The notes under the pieces: generated by a model
What the model was told of the DNA's origin: nothing
The model's database searches: none
What the model saw: the letters and a program-made list of their open reading frames with translations, nothing else
Position numbers and translations under genes: made by a program
Shown: positions 32,460 to 40,759 of the stretch, in pieces
How the letters are laid out: every line of letters starts with the position of its first letter
Numbering within the stretch: position 1 is the first letter of the stretch
Assembly (NCBI RefSeq): GCF_039537505.1
Contig: NZ_BAABAQ010000001.1
Location: forward strand, 930,001 to 994,000
Source of the DNA: Streptosporangium oxazolinicum
Lineage (GTDB): Bacteria > Actinomycetota > Actinomycetes > Streptosporangiales > Streptosporangiaceae
Direction: 5' to 3'
Length of the DNA: 64,000 nucleotides

Positions 32460-33937
32460 CCGCGTTGCTCGGGGGCCGGTACCGCCCGCTGGGGCGGATC
32501 GCGTCGGGCGGCATGGGTGAGGTGTGGCGGGCCAGGGACGAGCTCCTCGGCCGTGAGGTCGCCGTGAAGCTGCTGCGCCCGCACGTGGCGGAGGATCCGG
32601 CCTTTCGCGAGCGATTCCGCTCCGAGGCGCGCATCGCGGCCGGGCTGTCCGATCCGGGCATCGCGCAGGTCTTCGACTACGGCGAGGGCGGCGGCGTCGC
32701 CTACCTGGTGATGGAGCTGGTGCCCGGACAGTCCCTGGCCGGCATCCTGTCCCGCGACGGGGCACTGAGCCCCGAGATCACCCTCGACGTGGTCCGCCAG
32801 ACCGCGATGGGCCTGCACGCCGCGCACCGCGCGGGGATCATCCACAGGGACATCAAGCCCGGGAACCTTCTGGTGACCGAGGCGGGCGTGATAAAGATCA
32901 CAGACTTCGGCATCGCCAGGGCGCTGGAGGCCGTGCCGGTCACCCAGACGGGCATCCTGATGGGCACCGCGCAGTACGTCAGCCCCGAGCAGGCGTCCGG
33001 TGAGCCGCTCACGCCCGCCACCGACATCTACTCGCTCGGGGTGGTCGCCTACGAATGCCTGACCGGTCACGCGCCGTTCCGCGCCGAGACGCAGGTGGCG
33101 ATCGCCCTCATGCACATCGGCGAGCCCCCGCCGCCGCTGCCGCCGAGCATCCCGCCGGCGGTCCGCGACCTGGTCATGGCGTGCCTGGCCAAGGACCCGC
33201 TGCGGCGCCCGGCCGGTGCCAGGGAGCTGTCGGAGCGGGCGGACATGCTGCTCGACGCGCTCACCGCCACCGGTGCCACCGGTCTCGGCCTGCTCACCGA
33301 CCCCGCGGGCTGGCGCGCGGAGCCCGTGGGCGAGTGGCCCCAGGAGGTCACCTCCGCCCTCGCCGTCCCGCTCCGGCCCGAGGCGGGTCCGGGCGCGGGC
33401 CTGGGAGCGGGTTCGGGGGCGGGTTCGGGCTCCGGTCCCGGTCGCGGCGCGGGCCCCGGTGAGGGATCAGGAGCGGGCGCGACCCCGCCGGGCGCCACGC
33501 CGGTACGCCGCGGACGCCGCGGCCTGCGCAGGAAGACGGTGATCGTCGCCGCGGTCGCGGGGTGCGCCGCCGCGGTCGGGCTGGGCGCTCTCGCGACCCG
33601 CGAGCTGGCGAACCGGCCCGGTGACAGCGAGCCGGGAGAGCCGGTCGTACGGTCGAGCCCGGCCACCACGTCACCGACGGCCCGGCCGACGAAAAGCAAG
33701 CCCTCGACGAGCAGACCGCCGCTCTCGCCGACGAAGTCGGCCCGCCCCTCGGTCACGCCGTCGGCTACGGTAAGCACATCGGCCACGCCCACCGCAAGGC
33801 CGAGTACGTCGCCACCGCCCAGCCCCAGCCCGACGACTCCCACCCCGACACCCGCCACCCCGACGGTGACACCGAGCCCCACACCGAGCACGACTCCTGA
33901 ACCAGGTGACACAGACCCGCCGAATGAGGAGACGTGA
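32456..33937 (+). CDS. pknA: Ser/Thr protein kinase, PknA-like
   Basis: A 493-residue eukaryotic-type receptor kinase. The kinase domain (1-270) contains ASGGMGEVW, ATP-binding Lys38, HRDIKPGN with catalytic Asp132, DFG at 150-152 and GTAQYVSPEQ of the activation segment. A Gly/Ala/Pro-rich juxtamembrane stretch (about 315-350, alternating GAGSG) precedes one membrane helix (about 364-380). The extracellular part is an unstructured Pro/Thr/Ser-rich tail of about 105 residues without PASTA domains, as in PknA. Kinase and tail together fit the PknA position in the conserved order pbpA-pknA-pknB. ATGA overlap with pbpA. Confidence 0.95.
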   Translation: MTALLGGRYRPLGRIASGGMGEVWRARDELLGREVAVKLLRPHVAEDPAFRERFRSEARIAAGLSDPGIAQVFDYGEGGGVAYLVMELVPGQSLAGILSRDGALSPEITLDVVRQTAMGLHAAHRAGIIHRDIKPGNLLVTEAGVIKITDFGIARALEAVPVTQTGILMGTAQYVSPEQASGEPLTPATDIYSLGVVAYECLTGHAPFRAETQVAIALMHIGEPPPPLPPSIPPAVRDLVMACLAKDPLRRPAGARELSERADMLLDALTATGATGLGLLTDPAGWRAEPVGEWPQEVTSALAVPLRPEAGPGAGLGAGSGAGSGSGPGRGAGPGEGSGAGATPPGATPVRRGRRGLRRKTVIVAAVAGCAAAVGLGALATRELANRPGDSEPGEPVVRSSPATTSPTARPTKSKPSTSRPPLSPTKSARPSVTPSATVSTSATPTARPSTSPPPSPSPTTPTPTPATPTVTPSPTPSTTPEPGDTDPPNEET

Positions 33938-34010
33938 TGCGGCAACGGGTCGATGATGGACACCGGTGGCCCAAGAGCTCACCGGCACCCAAGATGAACG
34001 GTAAGGGACA

Positions 34011-35885
34011 GTGCAGGAAATGACTCAGCCCCGACGCCTCGGCGATCGCTACGAGCTTGACGGCGTCGTCGGGCGTGGCGGCATGGCCGAGGTCTATCGC
34101 GCCCGAGACATCCGGCTGGATCGGATCGTCGCCATCAAGACCCTCCGCGCGGACCTGGCCAGGGACCACATCTTCCAGGCTCGCTTCCGCCGGGAGGCGC
34201 AGTCCGCCGCGTCACTGAACCACCCGTCCATCGTCGCGGTCTACGACACCGGCGAGGACGTCTCCGAGGGCGCGCCGGTGCCCTACATCGTGATGGAGTA
34301 CGTCGACGGCCGCACGCTGCGCGACCTGCTCCGGGCCGACCGGCGGCTGCTGCCCGAGCGCGCCGCCGAGCTGGTCGACGGGATCCTGCGGGCGCTGGAC
34401 TACAGCCACCGCGGCGGCATCGTGCACCGCGACATCAAGCCCGCGAACATCATGATCACTCGCAACGGTGACGTGAAGGTCATGGACTTCGGCATCGCCC
34501 GCGCGATGGCCGACTCGGCCGCGACCATGACGCAGACCGCCCAGGTGATCGGAACCGCCCAGTACCTCTCGCCGGAGCAGGCCAGGGGTGAGCGGGTCGA
34601 CGCCCGCAGCGACCTCTACTCCACCGGCTGCGTGCTGTACGAACTTCTCACCGGGCAGCCGCCGTTCACCGGTGACTCCCCGGTCGCGATCGCCTACCAG
34701 CACGTGCGCGAGGAGCCGATCCCGCCGTCGCAGATCGACCCCGACATCCCCCAGTGGGCCGACGCCATCGTGCTCAAGGCGATGGCCAAGGACCCGGCGC
34801 ACCGCTACCAGAGCGCCGGGGAGATGCGGGCCGACATCCAGCGGGCGATGTCCGGCATCCCGACGGACGCCCAGACGATGGCGCTGAGCGCGAACCACAA
34901 CTACGCCCCGGCCACCCGGACGATGCAGGCTCCCGGGCCCGGTGGCCCGGCCACCCAGCGCACCACCGCGGTCCCGGCGTACCAGTACGGCGAGGAGGGC
35001 GGGGGGCGCGCCGGCGGGGGCGGCCGGCGCCGGCAGCAGAGCGGCGGGAACACCGCGGTCAAGACCGCGGCGTGGATCCTCATCCCGCTGCTTGTCATCG
35101 GAGCCTTCATCGGCGTCGGCTACATGTTCCTCAGCTCGCCGGGCACACCCACCGCCGCGAGCAAGGTGACGATCCCGCCGCTGGCCTCGCAGACCGAGGA
35201 GGCGGCGACCAAGGCGCTGACCGCCCTCGGCCTGAAGGTGAAGACGGCCCAGGAGTACAACGATGAGATCCCGAAGGGGTCGGTGATCGGGACCGACCCG
35301 GCGGCCGACACCGAGGTCGAGAAGAACGCCGAGGTGACGCTCACGGTCTCCAGGGGCATCGAGAAGGTCGAGGTGCCCGCCGTGCTCAACATGACCGCGG
35401 ACGACGCCAGGAAGGCCCTTGAGGACGCCGGCTTCGAGGTCAGCCTGCAGACCAAGGCCTCCAGCCGCAAGCAGGGCATCGTCTTCGAGAGCGTGCCCGA
35501 GGCGGGCAAGAAGGCCAACAAGGGCAGCACCGTCCGGATCTACGTCCCCAAGGAGGCGGTGGAGGTCCCGGGCGTGGCGAACCTCACGGTCGAGGACGCC
35601 ACGAAGGCGCTCAAGGAGGCGGGATTCAGGGTGAAGACCTCCGAGCAGCCGAGTGACCTGCCCAAGGGCACCGTGCTGAGCCAGTCTCCCGAGGCGGGCG
35701 GCAAGTATCCCCCGTTGACGACGATCACGCTGATCGTGTCGAGCGGGGCACCGCCCGAGCCGACCGAGCAGCCGACCTTCCCCGAGGAGCAGCCGACCGT
35801 TCCCGAGGAGCAGCCGGAGGAGACCTTCCCCACCCAGCCCGACGACGGCACGATCTTCGACGAGTCGCCGCAGGACGGGACCTGA
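34011..35885 (+). CDS. pknB: Ser/Thr protein kinase PknB with PASTA domains
   Basis: A 624-residue receptor kinase that senses muropeptides/lipid II and phosphorylates cell-wall enzymes. The kinase domain (about 10-280) shows GRGGMAEVY, Lys43, HRDIKPAN with Asp141 and DFG at 159-161. A juxtamembrane linker with a Gly/Arg-rich patch leads to one membrane helix (about 347-370). The ectodomain has three PASTA repeats (about 380-445, 446-511, 512-580), followed by a Glu/Pro/Thr-rich tail. Mycobacterial PknB has four PASTA repeats. GTG at 34011 or the ATG three codons in could be the start. Last gene of the cluster. Confidence 0.96.
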   Translation: MQEMTQPRRLGDRYELDGVVGRGGMAEVYRARDIRLDRIVAIKTLRADLARDHIFQARFRREAQSAASLNHPSIVAVYDTGEDVSEGAPVPYIVMEYVDGRTLRDLLRADRRLLPERAAELVDGILRALDYSHRGGIVHRDIKPANIMITRNGDVKVMDFGIARAMADSAATMTQTAQVIGTAQYLSPEQARGERVDARSDLYSTGCVLYELLTGQPPFTGDSPVAIAYQHVREEPIPPSQIDPDIPQWADAIVLKAMAKDPAHRYQSAGEMRADIQRAMSGIPTDAQTMALSANHNYAPATRTMQAPGPGGPATQRTTAVPAYQYGEEGGGRAGGGGRRRQQSGGNTAVKTAAWILIPLLVIGAFIGVGYMFLSSPGTPTAASKVTIPPLASQTEEAATKALTALGLKVKTAQEYNDEIPKGSVIGTDPAADTEVEKNAEVTLTVSRGIEKVEVPAVLNMTADDARKALEDAGFEVSLQTKASSRKQGIVFESVPEAGKKANKGSTVRIYVPKEAVEVPGVANLTVEDATKALKEAGFRVKTSEQPSDLPKGTVLSQSPEAGGKYPPLTTITLIVSSGAPPEPTEQPTFPEEQPTVPEEQPEETFPTQPDDGTIFDESPQDGT

Positions 35886-35924
35886 CCTTCGACGAGACAC
35901 CGCCTGACCTGAACACCTGACGAG

Positions 35925-35950
35925 AGGCCCCCGCGACCGCGCGGGGGCCT
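35925..35950 (+). terminator. Intrinsic terminator after pknB
   Basis: An 11-bp inverted repeat AGGCCCCCGCG / CGCGGGGGCCT with a 4-nt loop, followed by TCCTCGTTTCC, 40 nt after the pknB stop. Confidence 0.85.
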
Positions 35951-36007
35951 TCCTCGTTTCCCGCCGCTCACGGATCTGGAAGACGGGGAGGCCCCGGAAA
36001 CGGGGAA

Positions 36008-36046
36008 GAGTCCTTCCGCCACTCGGGGGCGATGGCGGAAGGACTC
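36008..36046 (-). terminator. Terminator hairpin after trpG
   Basis: A perfect 14-bp inverted repeat (GAGTCCTTCCGCCA and its complement, 11-nt loop) 33 nt beyond the trpG stop on the minus strand. It could also act for readthrough from pknB. Confidence 0.75.
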
Positions 36047-36078
36047 TCACTGGTCAATCGCCCAGGACGGGTCCCGCG

Positions 36079-36651
36079 TTACAACAATCTTTCGAGCCAG
36101 TTTCCGAGCAGCCGATGACCGTGTTCCGAGATCACCGATTCGGGGTGGAACTGCACGCCCTCGACGGGAGCGCCGCGGTGGCGCAAGCCCATGATCACAC
36201 CGTCCTCGGTGGTCGCGGTGACCTGGAGGATCTCGGGAACCGTTCCGGGCAGGACCGCCAGCGAGTGGTAGCGCGTCATGGTCACCGGCGACGGCAGGCC
36301 GGCGAAGACGCCCTGCCCGTCGTGCTCGATCGCGCTGGTGCGGCCGTGCACCAGCTCGGGTGCCCGCCCCACGGTCGCCCCGTGGGCGATGGCGATGGCC
36401 TGGTGCCCCAGGCAGACGCCGAGCAGCGGGATGCCGTGGGCCTCGCAGTGGCCGACGAGCGGGACGCTCACCCCCGCGTCCTCCGGGGTGCCGGGGCCGG
36501 GGCTGATCAGGACCCCGTCGAAGCCACGGGTGTCCTCGACCGCGACCCGGTCGCGCGGGCGCACGTCACAGGTGGCGCCGAGCTCGCGGAGATACTGGAC
36601 GATGGTGTGGACGAAACTGTCGTGGTTGTCGACGACGAGGACGCGGCTCAT
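36079..36651 (-). CDS. trpG: Anthranilate / aminodeoxychorismate synthase glutamine amidotransferase
   Basis: A 190-residue class I glutamine amidotransferase that supplies ammonia to TrpE or PabB. VVDNHDSFVHTIVQYL is the family N-terminus, ISPGPGTPEDAG the oxyanion-hole motif, GVCLGHQA carries the nucleophile Cys80, and VQFHPESV the catalytic His-Glu pair. The gene lies away from other trp genes, as for the origin-proximal trpG/pabA of Mycobacterium, so it may serve folate as well as tryptophan synthesis. Start overlaps the stop of the 52-residue gene upstream (ATGA). Confidence 0.94.
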   Translation of the reverse strand: MSRVLVVDNHDSFVHTIVQYLRELGATCDVRPRDRVAVEDTRGFDGVLISPGPGTPEDAGVSVPLVGHCEAHGIPLLGVCLGHQAIAIAHGATVGRAPELVHGRTSAIEHDGQGVFAGLPSPVTMTRYHSLAVLPGTVPEILQVTATTEDGVIMGLRHRGAPVEGVQFHPESVISEHGHRLLGNWLERLL

Positions 36652-36806
36652 CGGCCCACGACGGCCGGGTCGAGGGAGATGCGGGGTTCGATCCAGGGGA
36701 ACACGACATACCAGAGTACGGCCGCGACCAGCCCGGCCAGCACCAGGGCGGTGAACGCCCTGGTCACGAGGTTTCCGGGAAGCATCCGCCAGATCCAGCC
36801 GTACAT
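36648..36806 (-). CDS. Small membrane protein upstream of trpG
   Basis: A 52-residue protein with one membrane helix (about 15-35, FTALVLAGLVAAVLWYVVF) and a short C-terminal outer segment ending ISLDPAVVGR. The ATG at 36806 has a strong GGAAGGTGGG ribosome site. It overlaps trpG by 4 nt and begins 25 nt after the sortase stop, so sortase, this gene and trpG look like one operon. Family not recognised. Confidence 0.75.
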   Translation of the reverse strand: MYGWIWRMLPGNLVTRAFTALVLAGLVAAVLWYVVFPWIEPRISLDPAVVGR

Positions 36807-36831
36807 GGGACCCACCTTCCTGCCGATCCTG

Positions 36832-37473
36832 TCATTCGAGCCGTACGGGGTGTCTCTCACGCCCTTCCAGCTCACCGGAGACGATGAGCCGCTGGGCGGC
36901 CGAGTACTCCGGATGGCAGGTGGACAGGGTGATCAGCGCTCTGGTCGGCTCGCGGTCCGGCCGGTCGGGGACCGGGGCGACCACGCCGATCTCGGCGGGG
37001 TCGACGACGCGCTGACCGGTGACGCGGTAGGTGTAGCGGACCCTGCGGGTGTCGACGAGGATGTGATCGCCCTGGCCGAGCTCGTCGATGCGGTTGAAGG
37101 GCGCGGCGTAGGTGGTCCGATGGCCCGAAAGCACGAAATTACCGATTTTTCCTGGCATGGCGGTTCCGGGGTAGTGCCCCGGGCCCATCCGCAGCCGATC
37201 CTGGTCGACACCCTCCACGATGGCGTACCGGTAGTCGTCACCGAGCCTGGGTATCGTCAGCATCGCCACCGCACCGCCCAGCCGGACCGGCCCGCCGTGC
37301 CGATATCCGGCCTCTCCGCCCGGCGGGATCTCCCGCAGAAGTTCTCTCCGCAGCAGCACCTGCTGATCGGCGGTGTAGGAGCCGGTGCCCCACAGCAGAT
37401 AGGCGCAGAAGAGAAGGACGACCAGCCCCGTGGTGACGCTCAGGTCTCCCAGAACCCTCAGCGCTGCTCTCAT
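36832..37473 (-). CDS. srtE: Class E sortase
   Basis: A 213-residue membrane transpeptidase that attaches LAxTG-type surface proteins to the cell wall. One N-terminal membrane helix (about 8-28) precedes the sortase beta-barrel. The catalytic triad is visible as His118 in LSGHRTTY, Cys186 in TLSTCHPEY and Arg195 in AAQRL. TLSTCHP is the signature of class E enzymes of high-GC actinobacteria. No obvious LAxTG substrate gene lies next to it. First gene of the operon with the 52-residue protein and trpG. Confidence 0.94.
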   Translation of the reverse strand: MRAALRVLGDLSVTTGLVVLLFCAYLLWGTGSYTADQQVLLRRELLREIPPGGEAGYRHGGPVRLGGAVAMLTIPRLGDDYRYAIVEGVDQDRLRMGPGHYPGTAMPGKIGNFVLSGHRTTYAAPFNRIDELGQGDHILVDTRRVRYTYRVTGQRVVDPAEIGVVAPVPDRPDREPTRALITLSTCHPEYSAAQRLIVSGELEGRERHPVRLE

Positions 37474-37684
37474 GGGGGCAGGGTAGTGACGAAAAAGGCT
37501 TTAGCGGCGGGCCGGAACACCGGCCCGGCATAACATTTGCCACAGGATGGTGCCCCGCGGAATCGCCATGGTCCACCTGCGCGGACTATCCTTACACGGG
37601 ACTTCACCCACTAGCGACTACGCTAATCGATACGGCCTGCGCACGATCCAGATCGCGCAGGGTTGACGCAGGAGAAGAACCCCA

Positions 37685-37930
37685 GTGCCCAAGCCCAAGA
37701 CTCGCAAGAAGCCGGTCTACACCCCGCCGCAGACGACACAGCAGGTCAAGATCAGCCCGCGCTGGCTGGCGCCGGTCATGGTGACCTGCTGGATCGTCGG
37801 CATCCTGTGGATCGCCGTCTACTACGTGGCGCCCAACGCGCCCCTTCTCGGCGACCTCCAGAACTGGAACCTGCTGGTCGGGTTCGCGTTCATCATCCTC
37901 GGGGTGGTCCTGTCCACCCGGTGGCGCTAG
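37685..37930 (+). CDS. crgA: Cell-division protein CrgA
   Basis: An 81-residue protein with a basic N-terminus (PKPKTRKKPVYTPP) and two membrane helices (about 29-49 and 62-77). CrgA coordinates FtsZ, FtsI and other divisome parts and in Streptomyces delays Z-ring formation in aerial hyphae. GTG start at 37685 with AGGAGAAGAA before it. It diverges from the sortase operon over 211 bp and converges on the rhomboid gene. Confidence 0.95.
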   Translation: MPKPKTRKKPVYTPPQTTQQVKISPRWLAPVMVTCWIVGILWIAVYYVAPNAPLLGDLQNWNLLVGFAFIILGVVLSTRWR

Positions 37931-37931
37931 C

Positions 37932-37981
37932 TTTTCCACAGGCGCTGTCCACACCCTGGGGAAGCATCAGGGTGTGGATCA
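37932..37981. other. DnaA-box-like cluster within a bidirectional hairpin
   Basis: Between the crgA and rhomboid stops, TCCACACCCTG and CAGGGTGTGGA (37948-37958, 37968-37978) form an 11-bp stem, probably a shared terminator. The same 50 bp holds three 9-mers one mismatch from actinobacterial or general DnaA boxes: TTTTCCACA (37932), CTGTCCACA (37945) and, reversed, TGATCCACA (37973-37981). Confidence 0.5.
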
Positions 37982-38854
37982 ACCGAAGATCCCGAGTTCG
38001 GCCTGGACGGCGAACGGCGGCAGCCCCAGCACGAGCGCGACCAGGACGACCAGCACCGCCGCGCAGCCTCCCCACTGGATTGCGCTGCGGTTCCTGGCGG
38101 GAGCGAAGGCGAAGATCGCGGCGACCAGGGTGCCGGTGATCAGGCCACCGAGGTGTCCCTGCCAGCTGATGCCGGGGACCACAAAGGTGATCAGGGCGTT
38201 GGCACCGATCAGCCAGAGGACGCCCTGGGCGTTGTAGCCGAGCTTCTTGGCGAGCACGAACAGGGCGCCGAACATGCCGTAGATCGAGCCCGAGGCGCCG
38301 ACCGCGGCGATGCCGAACAGGTAGATCGCGACGGACCCGCCGAGCGCGGCGAGAAGATACAGCGCCAGGAACCTGGCCGACCCGAGGCGCCGCTCCAGCT
38401 CGGGGCCGATGGCGTAGAGCGCCCACATGTTGAACACGATGTGGGTCAGCGCCCAGCTGGAACCACCCAGCGGCTGGTGGAGGAAGGCGCCGGTGATGAG
38501 GCGCCACCACTCGCCGTGATAGCCGACCTCGTAGGCGTTCATCGTGAAGTTGGCGAGCACCCAGTTGGTGCTCACGGTCTCGGCGGCGTACGCCAGGATG
38601 TTGACGATCAGTAGCGCCCAGGTGACGCGGGGCGTGGTGACCGCCCGGCCGCCGAACACCGACCGCGCCTGCCGCATGCCCATGTTGCCCTCGGCCACGC
38701 ACTCGGGGCACTGGAAGCCCACCGAGGCGTCGCGCATGCAGTCGGGGCAGATGGGGCGGTCGCAGCGCTGGCAGCGGACGTAGGTCTCACGTCCCGGATG
38801 CCGGTAACAGGTGGGGACAACGGTGTCGGGCTCGTTGGACGGCTGGGTGGTCAT
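37979..38854 (-). CDS. Rhomboid-family intramembrane serine protease with zinc-ribbon N-terminus
   Basis: A 291-residue protease. Residues about 14-60 form a zinc-binding B-box/ribbon-like region (CYRHPGRETYVRCQRCD, then CPDC and CPEC). Six membrane helices of the rhomboid fold follow. The catalytic serine is in GASGSIYGMFG and the histidine in GHLGGLITG; NMWALYAIG and HIVFNMWAL give the helix-2 His/Asn. ATG at 38854 is chosen over an upstream in-frame start because MTTQPSNEP is followed by the ribbon. The rhomboid-crgA neighbourhood is conserved near oriC. Confidence 0.93.
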   Translation of the reverse strand: MTTQPSNEPDTVVPTCYRHPGRETYVRCQRCDRPICPDCMRDASVGFQCPECVAEGNMGMRQARSVFGGRAVTTPRVTWALLIVNILAYAAETVSTNWVLANFTMNAYEVGYHGEWWRLITGAFLHQPLGGSSWALTHIVFNMWALYAIGPELERRLGSARFLALYLLAALGGSVAIYLFGIAAVGASGSIYGMFGALFVLAKKLGYNAQGVLWLIGANALITFVVPGISWQGHLGGLITGTLVAAIFAFAPARNRSAIQWGGCAAVLVVLVALVLGLPPFAVQAELGIFG

Positions 38855-39059
38855 GTGTGTGGCTGGCCCCTTCGAGCGTGCTGTTATCCCACAGACTGCC
38901 AGCCTATTCACGATCCCGAGCACCCGTACACCCGCGAATGGCGGTCGCGCCCCCCGGACGGGGCGAGCCCAGGGCGTCCTCTGGCTGATCGGGACCGGAG
39001 AGGAGCCGGGGCCGGGGTGGAGGAGCGAGGCGGGGGCGGGAAGGCGCGGGGACGCGAAC

Positions 39060-39081
39060 GGCGGCCTCCGGGGAGGCCGCC
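39060..39081 (-). terminator. Terminator after ppiA
   Basis: A GC-rich inverted repeat, GGCGGCCTCC / GGAGGCCGCC with a minimal loop, 10 nt after the cyclophilin stop on the minus strand. Confidence 0.7.
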
Positions 39082-39091
39082 GGGCGAGAGA

Positions 39092-39628
39092 TCAGCTCTG
39101 GACGCGCTCGATGGTCACCGACTCCAGGACCACGGGCTCCGTGGGACGGTCACGGGCGTCGGTGTCGGTCTTGGCGATGGCGTCGATGACATCCTGGCCC
39201 TCGATCACCTCGCCGAAGATGGTGTGCTTGCCGTTCAGGTGCGGCGTGGGCACCACCGTGACGAAGAACTGCGAGCCGTTGGTGCCGCGGCCGAACTGGA
39301 CACCGGCGTTGGCCATGGCGAGCAGGTACGGGCGATTGAAGTAGAGGTCCGGGTGGATCTCGTCGTCGAACTTGTAGCCGGGGCCGCCGACGCCCTGACC
39401 CAGCGGGTCGCCACCCTGGATCATGAATCCCGAGATGACCCGGTGGAAGATCGTGCCGTCGTACAGCTTGGCGTTGGACTTCTGGCCGGTCTCCGGGTGC
39501 ACCCACTCGCGGGTGCCCTCGGCGAGCTCGACGAAGTTTCTCACGGTCTTGGGCGCGTGATCCGGGAAGAGCTGGATCTTCACGCTACCGCGGTTGGTGT
39601 TGAGGTTCGCGATCAACTTCTCAGCCAT
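39092..39628 (-). CDS. ppiA: Peptidyl-prolyl cis-trans isomerase, cyclophilin type
   Basis: A 178-residue cytosolic cyclophilin that speeds proline isomerisation during folding. TIFHRVISGFMIQGGDP is the active-site strand with the catalytic Arg, NGSQFFVTVVPTPHLNGKHTIFG the cyclosporin-binding segment. ATG at 39628 follows AAGGGGG. There is no signal peptide. The position two genes from crgA matches Mycobacterium ppiA (Rv0009). Confidence 0.96.
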   Translation of the reverse strand: MAEKLIANLNTNRGSVKIQLFPDHAPKTVRNFVELAEGTREWVHPETGQKSNAKLYDGTIFHRVISGFMIQGGDPLGQGVGGPGYKFDDEIHPDLYFNRPYLLAMANAGVQFGRGTNGSQFFVTVVPTPHLNGKHTIFGEVIEGQDVIDAIAKTDTDARDRPTEPVVLESVTIERVQS

Positions 39629-39806
39629 GATCGGACTGCCCCCTTCAAGGTCGTAGGCAATACCTGTGCAACGTATTGCTTTTATGGCGCTTTGACGATT
39701 TCGGCCGTGGCCGCATCCCCAAGCATCCTCCCATGGGCCGTCATGATTGAGCCGCCATCGAGCGGGAAGGGGTGGCGACGGGGCCCCAACGAATGGGGAG
39801 GTTGTT

Positions 39807-40460
39807 GTGCCTCTAGCACTGTTTGGAAAGCGCCACATCAAGATCGTGGCTCCGGAAAGGCGGCTGCGCCACGTGAAGGCTCAGGCCGTCCGAGCCGCGG
39901 ATCGGGTCGGCCCAATGGCCAGCCATGCCCGTGACGCGGCCAGTCATCACGCACATGACGTAGCCGTCCAGGCTCGCGACGTGGCCGGTCACGCCCGCGA
40001 GATGGCCGGTCAGGCCCGTGAAGTGGCCGGTCAGGCTCGCGACGTGGCCAGTGAGAAGATCATCGTGGCACGTGGGTGGGCGGCACCGAGGCTCGACGCC
40101 GCCGCGCACTCGATCGAGGAGCAGCTCGCGCCGAAACTCAGCGCCGCGCTCTCCCAGGCCGCCGCGAGGATCGATCCCACTCCCGCGAAGTCCAGGAAAA
40201 CGCCGATGCTCCTGCTGTTCGCGGGCGTCGCGATCGCGGCGGCGGGCTACGTCCTGTACCGCAGGAACGCCGACCAGTGGACGGACACGCTGAAAGAGAG
40301 CGCCTCCGACGCGTCCCAGTGGGTTGGCCAGAAGACGGAGGCGGCGGCCGGGAAGGTCTCCGGCGCGGCGGACGACGTCGCGACGAAGACCGGCGAGCTC
40401 GGCGCCAAGGCCGACGCCAGGGCGGAGCACACGTCGCACACGTCCAAGGGGCAGCCCTAG
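39807..40460 (+). CDS. Heptad-repeat, single-helix membrane protein of unknown function
   Basis: A 217-residue protein. Residues 20-80 are an uninterrupted amphipathic helix made of near-identical heptads (AREMAGQ, AREVAGQ, ARDVASE, ARDVAGH), like LEA or apolipoprotein-type membrane-surface helices. One membrane helix follows (about 134-150, PMLLLFAGVAIAAAGYVLYRR). A second Ala/Lys/Asp/Glu-rich amphipathic tail (SQWVGQKTEAAAGKVSGAAD) continues to the end. The DNA is a 21-bp repeat (39972-40055). GTG at 39807 has GGGGAGG before it. The N-terminus LFGKRHIKIVAPERR is basic. Function unknown; a membrane-shape or stress role is only a guess. Confidence 0.82.
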   Translation: MPLALFGKRHIKIVAPERRLRHVKAQAVRAADRVGPMASHARDAASHHAHDVAVQARDVAGHAREMAGQAREVAGQARDVASEKIIVARGWAAPRLDAAAHSIEEQLAPKLSAALSQAAARIDPTPAKSRKTPMLLLFAGVAIAAAGYVLYRRNADQWTDTLKESASDASQWVGQKTEAAAGKVSGAADDVATKTGELGAKADARAEHTSHTSKGQP

Positions 40461-40550
40461 GAGCCGGGTGCGCCGCCGGGTGAAGTGGGTTCCGATCGGC
40501 CGAACGAACGTCGAACGGACACGACGTACGACACCGGCCGTACGGCACCG

Positions 40551-40599
40551 GCACGGAAGTACGGCCCGCACCGCGAAGGTGCGGGCCGTACTTCCGTGC
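40551..40599. terminator. Bidirectional terminator, 22-bp perfect stem
   Basis: A perfect 22-bp inverted repeat beginning GCACGGAAGTACGGCCC with a 5-nt GCGAA loop, between the convergent genes ending at 40460 and 40760. The rest of the 299-bp gap holds short GTACG-type repeats (40525-40550) and no gene. Confidence 0.85.
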
Positions 40600-40759
40600 G
40601 GCGGCACATCGGCCGATGGCCGCGCTTCCCCGCCCGGGTTTCCCGGATCGCTCCCGAGGCCGTGCTGCGAACCGGCCAGGGTCATTCCCGCACGGATGCC
40701 CCGGCCGGTTCGCAGGTCTTTCCGGGGGCGCCCCCGCTCTCAGGGGCGCGCCCGCGATG

